15,000 bases of DNA from Acanthamoeba sp. SK_2022b (Eukaryota > Discosea > Longamoebia > Acanthamoebidae), in contig JANDJZ010000441.1 of NCBI GenBank assembly GCA_027943245.1, forward strand, positions 1-15,000. Reading direction: 5' to 3'. Below are positions 8,104 to 15,000 of this stretch, piece by piece. The translations under genes were made by a program, and so were the position numbers. Positions within the stretch are counted from its first letter, which is position 1. Each line of letters starts with the position of its first letter. Below the pieces are notes generated by a model that saw only the letters and a program-made list of their open reading frames with translations, was not told the origin of the DNA and searched no databases.

Positions 8104-9802
8104 TCACCGTCGCTGGTTCTTCGTCTTTGCCTTCACGCTCTGTGCGTCCACGAAACCAAAACCGCGTTAGCGCGCTTCGTTAGAGCGCCAGGAGAGAGAG
8201 AGAGAGAGAGAGAGAGCAGTGGCGCGTGTACCTCGAGCTGGTGGCAAAAGTCGTGGAGGATGCGCAGCACGTCCGTCTCGGGCGCCTCGCACAGGTACGA
8301 CGCGAGGGCCGCGAACCGGGCCACGCACTCGTCGGCCTCCTTCTGCAGTCGGTTCACCACCGGCCTCGCCTCCTCCACGAACGCCTTGGCCGCCACGTAG
8401 AAGCGGTCCTCCTGCCCCCTCCCCCTCTTCTGCTGTTGCTGCTCCTTCTCCTTCTCCTTCTTCTTGTGCTGCTTCTTCGTCTTGTGCTGCAGCGCGCCAT
8501 CGGCGGCGTCGACCTTGTCGTTGGCGCTGGCGTTCGTGTCGACATTGTTGTTGTTGTTGTCGTCGTCGTCGTCGGCGTGGTGGTCCTTCTTGTCCCGCTT
8601 GATCTGGTTGCGGTTGCGCATCTGGCGCGTGAGGGCGACGGGGCTCATGATGAGCGACGCCTTCCTGCGCTTGACGGCCTCGTGCTGCTGCTGCTGCTGC
8701 TGCTGCTGCTGCGGGGGCGCGATCTCGCAGATGAACTCCTCGATCTGCCTGAGGCCGTTGCTCAGCATGGAGGCCTCGTCGGCGGCCACGCTGAGCCGCT
8801 CGCGGAGGGAGGTCGAGAGGACCGGCGCGAGCTCGCGGCCGAGGGCGGCCAGGAGGCCCGGCTCCTTGTCCTCGATCTGCTGGAGGAGGTGGGCCAGCAG
8901 GTTGGTCCCCTTCCCCTTCGTGTCCCTCACGTCTGCCAACTGCCCCCACCCGTGAGTAAACATATTAAATGATTGAAACGAATAAATAAAATAAAATAAA
9001 ATAAAATAAAATAAAATAAAATAATAAATCAACAAGTAGTGGAGTACCTTGAGGAGAGAGGAGAGGGAGAAGGCTTTGGCCTGTGCCCCAAAGTAGCCGT
9101 CATTCATGGCATTCCCCAACGCCAACACCCACTGTTGTATTATTATTATTATTATTTGTTGAAATAAAAATGGAATCGGTTAGCATGGTTAAAATGACAA
9201 CATGCTACTTCAAGAAAATAAAATAATAAAATTATATTAAATAAAATAAATAATAATTGTTTGTGGGACCAACCTTGAGAATGCGCTTGAGGTGTCCGCA
9301 GCTCTGCACCTTGTCGACGGCCGCGTTGACCTCGCGGAGGGTCTGGTCGACGTGATCGACGACGGAGGCGAACTCGGTCTTGAAGGCGGTGGCGAGGAGC
9401 CGCTGCTCGATGAAGGACACGTCCATGACGTCCCGGAACAGACGCTCCGACGGCGCCAACTGCCCCGGCTCTCCCCCGTACGACATCAGCACCCGCAGCT
9501 GCACACGCAACCCCCAAAAACGCAACGTCAGTCGTGTGGCGTGTGGCGTGTGGCGAGTGGCGAGTGGCGAGTGGCGTGTGGCGTGTGGAGAAGTGGCGGG
9601 CAGAGAGAGAGAGAGAGAGAGAGAGAGCTTGCCTCGGCTTGAGAGGGGAAGGTGGCGAGCAGGGACCGGGCAGAGTCGAGGTCGTCGCCGGCCAGCTGGA
9701 ACGCCATGACGGCGTTGCGTATGCCGTCCGCACGCAGCGACCCGCGCTTCATTATGATTTCTGGCCGTCGCAACGCGATCACGATGAGCACGACACACAA
9801 CA

Positions 9803-9866
<64 letters not shown>

Positions 9867-10494
9867 CACCTACAGAGATCACGAGAGGTCGACCTACCGA
9901 TGTTGCGGGACTTCTTGGGGTCGAACAGGATCTCGCTCTGTGTGCGCTGCAGCTCTGAGTGTGTCGACAGCGGTTGGCAAACAGGTCAGCGCAGGCAAGA
10001 GAGGGGGGGGGGGAGAGAGGGAGAGAGAAGGGAATGCCAAGCACGAACCGGGCCTCTTGGCGCTGCCGAGGCCGGAGGACGACGAGGACGACGCGTTCTT
10101 GAGGGCGAAGAGATCGGTGAGCGCCTCGATGTCGATCTCGACTTCGCCTGAGCCGCCGCCGCCCGGTTCGGGCAGGGCGTTCTTGGCATTCTTGGCGGCG
10201 GCGCCGTTCTTGCTCTTCCTGAGGGCGAGGAAGCCCTTCCTCTTGCCGCTGCTCCCGTTGGGCCTGGTCGCGAGGCCCGAGCCGCTGCCGCTGGCGTGAA
10301 TGTCCGCAAAAATTGTCCCCTCCACCTTGCCGTCGGGCACCTTCTCCCAGTTCAGCCGCCTCAGCTTTTCCCTGCGTCTCCCCACCATCCCTACGCGCGC
10401 TGCCATTTAGCCATCAACCCATTTACATATACATATACATACATGTACATGCATACATACACATATATGCACTTGACAAAACATATTAACACAC

Positions 10495-10545
<51 letters not shown>

Positions 10546-11710
10546 TTTTAACACACAACACACATATACACATACACTCATACACACACACAACAATACA
10601 CATACATACATATACAAACACTTGACAAAACGTGTAGACAGAGAAACATGAGAGCACATGATGGACACGAACCACGCAAGAGGTTGGATGAGGGACCGCT
10701 GGGCGGACCACCGCCCAAAGAGGGCGGCGGCGGAGGTGGACAGGCCGGGGCAGCGCAGCCAGGAGACGGCGGAGGTGGCGGCGGCGGGCGCGCAGCCGCA
10801 GAGTCGAGCGCTGGAGGCACGATCTTCACCGCGGACGAGCACAGCGAGGGCAAAGGCGACGCTGGCGGGGGCGGCGGTGGCGGCGGCGCTGACCACGGTT
10901 GTGGCGATGTTGTTGAAGATGGTGAAGTAGAAGTAGTAGTAGTAGAAGTAGAAGAAGGTAAAGGTTGTGTGGGAGGGGTGGTGGAGGCAGGAAGAGAAGG
11001 CGATGACTTGTACAGGAAAGCTGATGTGGGAAAGGAGGCGGAGGATGACACGCAGGCAAGCTCCAGGGACAGGGAGAGCCCCTTGGCGCGGAGGGTCACG
11101 CGCTCGGGCATCGCCATCACCGGCGACGACGGGGCCGAGGACGAACGCGAACCGCTCTTTCTGCGCCGCTGGGGACTGGCGAGCAGCGCCTCGCGCAGGG
11201 AGGCCACAAACTTGTGGGCCTTGCGCTCCACCACGCGCAGCTCCGCCTCTGAATGGAAAACTGTAAGTCAGCATTTGCATTTACGTAGAAATGCAGAAAA
11301 GTGGCCGGTTTTCTGGTCCAAAAGGTTTGTGTGGGTAGAGTAGCGTTGTACCATCATCGATGCTGGCGAGCACGAGCTCGAGAGATTTGATAATGTGTTG
11401 CTTTCTGTGTAGAAAAATTAGAAATAAAAATAAAATTAAAATAATAAAAAAATAAAATGCACAGGTTAGAACAGGCCAAGTTGCTCGAGCACGCCGCTTG
11501 GGGGAGTTACCGTAGGTGTAGGCTGGCATTGCTGGCGCACTTGGCATCCTTTTCCTTGTTGATGAAGGTGTTGTTGTTCCCGGTGGCGTACCGCAGGTCG
11601 TCCTCGTGGTCATCCTCCACACAAGTTTTATTGTGGTCTTCCTGCTTCTTGTGTTCCGTTTCGTCCTCTGCACAGAGACCCAGGGCCTCCGCCTTGCTCA
11701 TTATCTTCAT
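8104..11710 (-). CDS. FH1-FH2 formin, 10 exons, 802 aa
   Basis: This is a formin, an actin-nucleating and barbed-end elongation factor of the cytoskeleton. Exons in transcript order: 11710-11511, 11404-11352, 11248-10673, 10390-10049, 9954-9898, 9760-9633, 9498-9274, 9131-9048, 8939-8232, 8139-8104, totalling 2409 nt in phase. FH1 (about residues 170-275) holds three proline runs of 6-8. FH2 runs from about 285 to 790: LRRLNWEKV with EGTIF (lasso), FDPKKSRNIEIIMKR, LAPSERLFRDVM, VLALGNAMNDG, and LADVRDTKGKGTNLLAHLL. A low-complexity insert of about 100 residues (629-732: nine Gln, D5N5, Lys/Glu-rich) splits the C-terminal helices, which resume at DRFYVAAKAFVEE. The tail ends in a basic KAKTKNQRR. 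No clear GBD/FH3 is seen; the first 85 residues are acidic and unrecognised. The start is the first ATG in that frame; an extra 5' exon from 11880 is possible. Intron 9632-9499 has donor GCAAGC. Confidence 0.9.
8192..8216. repeat. (GA)n / (CT)n microsatellite in the last formin intron
   Basis: About 12 GA dinucleotides on the plus strand read as a CU tract in the formin pre-mRNA. The tract begins 15 nt after the 5' splice site at 8231. Confidence 0.9.
8685..8711 (-). repeat. Coding CAG trinucleotide repeat (nine Gln codons) in the formin
   Basis: Nine pure CAG codons on the minus strand lie in frame in formin exon 9, at about residues 632-640, preceded by Pro-Pro and followed by His. The absence of CAA interruptions suggests recent slippage. 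Confidence 0.9.
8984..9022. repeat. (AAAAT)n pentamer repeat in a formin intron
   Basis: About seven AAAAT units sit inside the 108-nt intron 9047-8940, which read on the formin strand is T-rich. The intron has no stop in the formin frame. Confidence 0.85.
9534..9589. repeat. Heptamer minisatellite GTGTGGC/GAGTGGC in a formin intron
   Basis: Eight tandem 7-bp units lie in the order three GTGTGGC, three GAGTGGC, one GTGTGGC, then a partial GTGTGGA. They lie inside the GC-AG intron 9632-9499. The block-wise order of the two unit types suggests local duplication. Confidence 0.85.
9602..9627. repeat. (GA)n / (CT)n microsatellite beside a GC donor
   Basis: About 13 GA dinucleotides read as a CU tract in the formin transcript. 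The tract begins 5 nt after the exon end at 9633, directly next to the GCAAG donor. Confidence 0.9.
9804..9865. repeat. (CA)n / (TG)n microsatellite, about 31 units
   Basis: This near-pure CA run fills almost half of the 137-nt formin intron 9897-9761. On the transcript strand it reads GU repeats. Alternating purine-pyrimidine runs of this length can adopt Z-DNA. Confidence 0.92.
10391..10672 (-). other. Longest formin intron (282 nt), between FH1 and FH2
   Basis: The donor is GTTCGT at 10672 and the acceptor is TAG at 10391. It is the longest intron in the window, and most of it is simple-sequence CA/TA repeat. The donor matches the GTTCGT donors of the intron at 10048 and of the secreted-protein gene. 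An alternative acceptor 18 nt further into the exon (CAG) does not restore the phase. Confidence 0.7.
10493..10544. repeat. (CACATA)n hexamer repeat in the FH1/FH2 intron
   Basis: Eight or nine CACATA units are flanked on both sides by degenerate CA/TA repeats spanning roughly 10425-10620. They lie wholly in the 282-nt formin intron. Confidence 0.88.
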
Positions 11711-12002
11711 GTTTTGTAGATGCAACAAGAAGGCCAAGTCAGGCCAACTCACGGGCTGCCGAGAAGCGTGCACGGCTCACCGCGAGCGTGTTGGTGCCGG
11801 AGACACGGAGACAACATTGTAAGCTCTTTGGCGGAAAATTCAGACGAATGACGCTATCAAAAGCCACCACCATTTGAGTCCACCTTGCACCATTGTTGGT
11901 GTTTGGGCGAACGCCCGCCTCCGTTTTGTGCACAGGGGCTCTCTTGATCACGACCACTCTTCTTGGTGGACCATCAACTCCGAAATAAATTAATAAGTGA
12001 AA
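11711..12002. promoter_or_regulatory. 292-bp gap between divergent formin and secreted-protein genes
   Basis: This gap lies between the formin start (minus) and the first ATG of the cysteine-rich gene (plus). It should contain both promoters. On the minus strand an open frame at 11957-11739 with a possible GTGAGC donor at about 11782 might be an extra 5' exon of the formin. Near the plus-strand gene there is an AT-rich stretch AATAAATTAATAAG at 11984-11997. No clear core promoter motif is seen. Confidence 0.4.
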
Positions 12003-12920
12003 ATGGCTGAAAACGGGAACAAGAAGAAGTCGTCACTTTGGCGGATTCGATTTCGTCAAAACGATCGTTACAGCATGAACCAGCACATCTTCGTGCCTCT
12101 GCTGCTCGCCCTTGCATTTGTGGCTGTGGCCCAGGTGAAGGGGTGCTCGTTGGCTGCTACAGAGTACACATCGGCAGGTTGCTCTGCCGCCAATCTCGCA
12201 GGTTGCCAGCGATTTACCGATTTGGTCGAGAATACGGACTGCACGGCCATTACCTCGTCTCTCAACTCTTCCCAGACTCTCTATGTGAAGATTTCGAACT
12301 GCTCCAACTCGACATATTCCGTTCATCTTGACGCTGCCTGCACGGGCGAGGCCGTCACGGTGGCCAATGACTGCTCCTCCTCTGCGCCCTTCTTCTCCTT
12401 CGCCCTCTACGCTGACGGCACGAACGCGACCTTGGCGCCCTACTGCGCCCAGGGCGCCAATCAGACATGCAAAATTGCAGTTCTGTCCTACAACAACATC
12501 GACTGCACCGAGTACTTGGGATGCACCGACAATCTCGCCCGAGGGGGCGATAAGGATGGCGTTTGCGTTTACGAGCAGCGACTAGGCCTCTACTTGCTCC
12601 CCCGTTGCCAAACCGAGGAGCTTGTCATCTCCAACCAGCCCAGCTGCACCGGCGGCCTCACCAAGACCTTCCCGAAGATCCCCATCTCGCTTCAGGGTGC
12701 AGGCACCTGCTCGCCCTACGGCAGCAATGACACAAGTTCGTGCCCCCTTCCTTTTCTTCTTTTTTACAATTATTTTAATGTGATATTAATTGATTCAAAT
12801 GTTTGGCCTGATTTCTGTGCAGCCTTCGCCGCCTACTTCCTTGCCAGCAATGAGGGCGGCTGTGGATCGGCTTCCGTGATGACGAGCTGGATTTCCCTTC
12901 TCTTCTCCTTCCTTTTCTAA
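12003..12920 (+). CDS. Cysteine-rich secreted, possibly GPI-anchored protein, 2 exons
   Basis: I do not recognise the family. Exons 12003-12735 and 12823-12920 give 276 aa, or 252 aa from the second ATG at 12075. The second Met begins a textbook signal peptide (MNQH, then a hydrophobic core PLLLALAFVAVA, then a small-residue cleavage region). The first ATG has a better context (AAAATGG) and adds 24 residues with a KKK cluster. After the signal there are 16 cysteines and six N-glycosylation sequons (NSS, NCS, NST, NAT, NQT, NDT), so a disulphide-rich glycoprotein is expected. The C-terminus GGCGSASVMTSW followed by ISLLFSFLF resembles a GPI-attachment signal. The 87-nt intron has donor GTTCGT, is AT-rich, is a multiple of three and lacks a stop. 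The role may be surface or cyst-wall related, but that is only a guess. Confidence 0.82.
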   Translation: MAENGNKKKSSLWRIRFRQNDRYSMNQHIFVPLLLALAFVAVAQVKGCSLAATEYTSAGCSAANLAGCQRFTDLVENTDCTAITSSLNSSQTLYVKISNCSNSTYSVHLDAACTGEAVTVANDCSSSAPFFSFALYADGTNATLAPYCAQGANQTCKIAVLSYNNIDCTEYLGCTDNLARGGDKDGVCVYEQRLGLYLLPRCQTEELVISNQPSCTGGLTKTFPKIPISLQGAGTCSPYGSNDTSSCPLPFLLFYNYFNVILIDSNVWPDFCAAFAAYFLASNEGGCGSASVMTSWISLLFSFLF

Positions 12921-12952
12921 ATTCTTGTGTAGAGAGTGTATTTCAGACGGTG

Positions 12953-12958
12953 TTTATT
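12953..12958 (-). terminator. Candidate polyadenylation signal (AATAAA) of the 69-aa membrane protein gene
   Basis: On the minus strand the hexamer AATAAA lies 35 nt after the stop codon at 12993. It lies close to the stop codon of the converging secreted-protein gene, so the two transcripts probably overlap. Confidence 0.55.
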
Positions 12959-12992
12959 TACAGCGGATTGCGTTTCCATTTAGCCGTGCGCT

Positions 12993-13266
12993 CTACTCTC
13001 CCTCAAGGGCAGCCTCCTTCTTCTGGACTGCTTCCTCAATCCTCTGTTGTTGAGATAAAGATCGCAGTGAGCACCTATCCGCGGAAAGCACAAACGCGAT
13101 GCCGTACCTTCTGCTTGCCGAATTTGAGATCGGCGGTGAGCGATACAAGTCCGATGAAGCTGCTCGCGGCCAACAGCACCAACCCGCCAGCGAACATCTT
13201 GTGGAAGAAGTTGGCCGTCGTGTTGAATGCCGACTTTTTGATGGCAGGGCCTGCTCTCGCGCTCAT
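12993..13266 (-). CDS. Small single-TM protein, 69 aa, likely mitochondrial
   Basis: This is a short two-exon gene: 13266-13108 and 13043-12993 (210 nt, phase 0, GTACGG donor, CAG acceptor). The product begins MSARAGPAIKKSAFNTTANFFHK, a basic, acid-free N-terminus. One transmembrane helix of about 21 residues follows (MFAGGLVLLAASSFIGLVSL), then a charged tail rich in Lys/Glu. Size and topology match small inner-membrane proteins of the mitochondrion, such as respiratory-complex subunits or assembly factors of the COX14 type. The sequence does not let me choose among them, so the location is inference. An in-frame ATG five codons upstream (MHKHN) is possible. The gene converges on the secreted-protein gene (72 bp between stops). 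The PRP18 stop codon lies 220 bp upstream of its start codon, on the same strand. Confidence 0.78.
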
Positions 13267-13486
13267 GTTGTGTTTATGCAAAAAACAATAAAATATAAAA
13301 TAAGAAATAAGCAGATAAATGGCGCGATGATGTTTTTACTCGAAATCGTTGCTCTTGCGTGACGCCTGCCCCCCCCCCCAACACGCGAGCGGAGACGGAC
13401 TGTTCTTTACATCAAAAAAAGGCGTTCGTGGAAACAACAAGAGCTTGGCGAGTGGCTGGTGGGGGGAGAAAGAGGAGAGTGGCCTC
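13267..13486. other. 220-bp gap between PRP18 stop and small membrane-protein start
   Basis: The gap holds the PRP18 3' UTR and the promoter of the downstream small gene, both on the minus strand. A C run of about ten lies at 13371-13379. No canonical AATAAA is seen after the PRP18 stop. Confidence 0.4.
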
Positions 13487-14899
13487 TCAGCCGATGTTCT
13501 TGGACGGGTCGTTGGGGTACTTGCCCTGCGCGAACGACATGAGCCGCTTCACCGCCTGGATGTACTTCCTCTGCGTCTCGTCGTTCAGGATGTGCGCCAC
13601 CTACGCGCCGCCCGTTGGGTTTTGTGGTGAGCTCAGAACAGAAGAAGAAGAACTCATCATCACCACCGCCGGCCTTCATCATGATCCCTGAGTCATACCT
13701 GGTTAGAGAAAATCTTCTCGCGAGCCGAGCGCTCATGGATGCCCACCATCGTCACTCCCATGGGCCACGGAGCGTTGCCTGAGCAAGAAGAACGTCAAAC
13801 ACGCGAGAAACGCAACGCACAAACCCGCCCACGCAACACGGGGTTGGGGCTGGACTTACCGATGGAAAGGCGCAGGTAGGCGTCGTTGGCCTTGACGTAT
13901 TCGCGGGCGCGCATCATGAGCACGATCTCGTAGGTGGGCACCAGGATGTCCTGCGCGAGGGCCTTCTTCTTGAGCAGGTGGAAGAACGGCGTGATGTTAC
14001 GCAGCGTCTGCTTGTACGTCGCCGCCGCGATCTTGCCCTGTCATCGCCGACAATCGAATGAGACAACAAATGACTACACAACAAAAATGTAAAACAAATA
14101 AACAAAAATAAATAAAATAAAATAAAATAAAATCGAGTAGCAGGCTTACGTGGGCGGTGCGCTTCTCGGCCTCGGGTCGCTCGGCGAGCTCCTGCTCCCA
14201 CTCCTTGAGGAGCCGACGGAAGGTGTACATGATCTCGTCCTCCTTGGTGAGCTTGTCCTCCGCCCGCTTGCGCTCGTAGACTTCGTCCAGCTTCTTCAAA
14301 AATTCCACAGCGCTCAGCGCCTCGTCCTTCTTCTTCTTCTACACGACGCCAACATAACAAGAAAATATTTATTCAAATCAAAAATAAAATAAAATTATTC
14401 AAAAAATAATGAGGTGGCCGTACCTCGTCTTCTCCCTTGGCCATCTTCTTGAGGTCATGACCGAACTGATCGTTCCAGCCGACCGACTTGTACTCCTGAT
14501 CGGCCGGCATGACCGACTCGAGCTGCAGCAACCGACGCTGCCTCTGCGCTCGTCCACCACCACCAGCGCCAACAAATGCGAGTAGTGCCCGAGATGAGTC
14601 ATCGATCGCCACTACACGTAGAGCGCACACGGCACGCGTCTCTCCGAGTGGGACACAACACGGGCGCGCAGGTAGAATGCGGGAGGGGAGGCGTGTACCT
14701 GCTGGTCGGTCTCGGCGAAGAGGATGACGGGTTGGTTGAGGCGACGCAGCCGGCGGAAGATCTCCTCGCGCGGGAGCAGGGGCAGCACCTCGGCCTCCGC
14801 CGCAGCCTCTTCCTCCTCTTCCCTTGCGCGCCGCTCCTCCTCTTCCTTCTCGCGCGCCCTGCGCTCGGCCGCCTCCTTTTCCTCGCGCTCCCGCTCTTT
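13487..14899 (-). CDS. PRPF18: Pre-mRNA splicing factor PRP18, 5' end outside window
   Basis: PRP18 acts in the second catalytic step of pre-mRNA splicing, in the spliceosome. Visible exons in transcript order: 14899-14699, 14543-14424, 14338-14150, 14037-13860, 13778-13699, 13600-13487, giving 293 residues plus stop with all phases closing. The first visible exon starts with a charged Lys/Glu/Arg helix and then the SFM motif ([24 protein letters not shown]). The C-terminal PRP18 domain shows [57 protein letters not shown] and [19 protein letters not shown]. The protein ends at [10 protein letters not shown], as in other PRP18s apart from a shorter extreme C-terminus. From 14900 to the window end only AT-rich intron is seen, so the start codon lies beyond 15000. 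The match to PRPF18 is unmistakable. Confidence 0.96.
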
Positions 14900-15000
14900 C
14901 TACAAGATTAAACAATAATTATTATTAAAATAAAAAAAGGCTCAGCAAAGTACCCAGTAAAATAATTTAAAAAACGACTGAGCAAATCAACTCAATTTAA
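14900..15000 (-). other. Incomplete AT-rich intron of PRP18
   Basis: The TAG acceptor at 14902-14900 is preceded by T/A-rich sequence to the window edge. The donor is outside the window. Confidence 0.75.

Larger units (their letters stand above)
9499..9632 (-). other. GC-AG intron in the formin FH2 region (134 nt)
   Basis: The donor is GAG|GCAAGC and the acceptor is GTGCAG. It joins FPSQAE to LRVLMSYGG, the expected FH2 order. It contains both the heptamer minisatellite and a CU tract. Confidence 0.88.

Noticed and set aside
8226..8972. 248-codon Leu/Val-rich open frame on the plus strand
   Set aside because: It is the reverse complement of formin exon 9; Leu/Val runs come from CAG/GAC/AAG-type codons read backwards, and the formin frame has clear FH2 motifs.
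9534..9865. Tandem repeats considered as a CRISPR array
   Set aside because: Units are 2-7 bp with no spacers; they are intronic micro- and minisatellites in a eukaryotic gene.
10648..11343. 231-codon Gly-rich plus-strand open frame
   Set aside because: It is antisense to the FH1 proline runs (CCN read as GGN); the minus strand has the FH1-FH2 order and consistent splice phases.
11739..11957. Possible extra first exon of the formin
   Set aside because: A GTGAGC donor exists in phase, but it needs an AAG acceptor and the peptide has no recognisable formin N-terminal motif; kept only as an alternative start.
1..15000. tRNA, rRNA or transposable elements
   Set aside because: No cloverleaf with A/B boxes, rRNA segment, terminal inverted repeats or transposase/reverse transcriptase motifs was seen on either strand.

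Overview
The window is nuclear DNA from a unicellular eukaryote, most likely a free-living amoeba of the Acanthamoeba type. This is inferred from GC-rich exons with strong third-position G/C bias, many short introns (mostly 59-142 nt) that are richer in A/T and simple repeats, tight gene spacing, and the protein repertoire: an ERK7-type MAP kinase, an FH1-FH2 formin, PRP18 and TFIIF-alpha. The species itself cannot be proven from the sequence alone. I find no bacterial operons, mobile elements, tRNA/rRNA genes or CRISPR arrays.

Eight protein genes are supported. From left to right: (1) the 3' end of TFIIF subunit alpha (RAP74), plus strand, 1-442; (2) a 13-exon START-domain lipid-binding protein with a possible N-myristoylation start, minus strand, 532-3707; (3) a 9-exon 'putative cyclase' (kynurenine formamidase-like, PF04199-type) gene, minus strand, 3881-5473; (4) a 9-exon ERK7/MAPK15-type kinase with a TDY activation motif, plus strand, 5759-7711; (5) a 10-exon FH1-FH2 formin, minus strand, 8104-11710; (6) a two-exon cysteine-rich secreted, possibly GPI-anchored protein, plus strand, 12003-12920; (7) a 69-residue single-TM protein, minus strand, 12993-13266; (8) the splicing factor PRP18, minus strand, 13487 to beyond the visible exon end at 14899, with its N-terminus outside the window.

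I rebuilt every gene exon by exon. Exon phases close exactly in all the complete models: 2004, 1026, 1245, 2409 and 210 coding nt, and 831 nt for the secreted protein counted from its first ATG. The genes do not form a pathway. They are ordinary housekeeping, signalling and cytoskeletal genes packed in alternating orientation. Convergent pairs are 89 bp, 392 bp and 72 bp apart. Divergent pairs share gaps of 285 bp and 292 bp that probably hold bidirectional promoters.

The unusual signals lie mainly in gene structure. Several introns start with GC rather than GT (three firm, two likely, of 44 complete introns). Nine introns are multiples of three and have no in-frame stop. The formin gene carries most of the microsatellites in the window, including CU tracts just after three 5' splice sites, and its FH2 domain is interrupted by a roughly 100-residue low-complexity insert. 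The kinase carries TDY instead of TEY.
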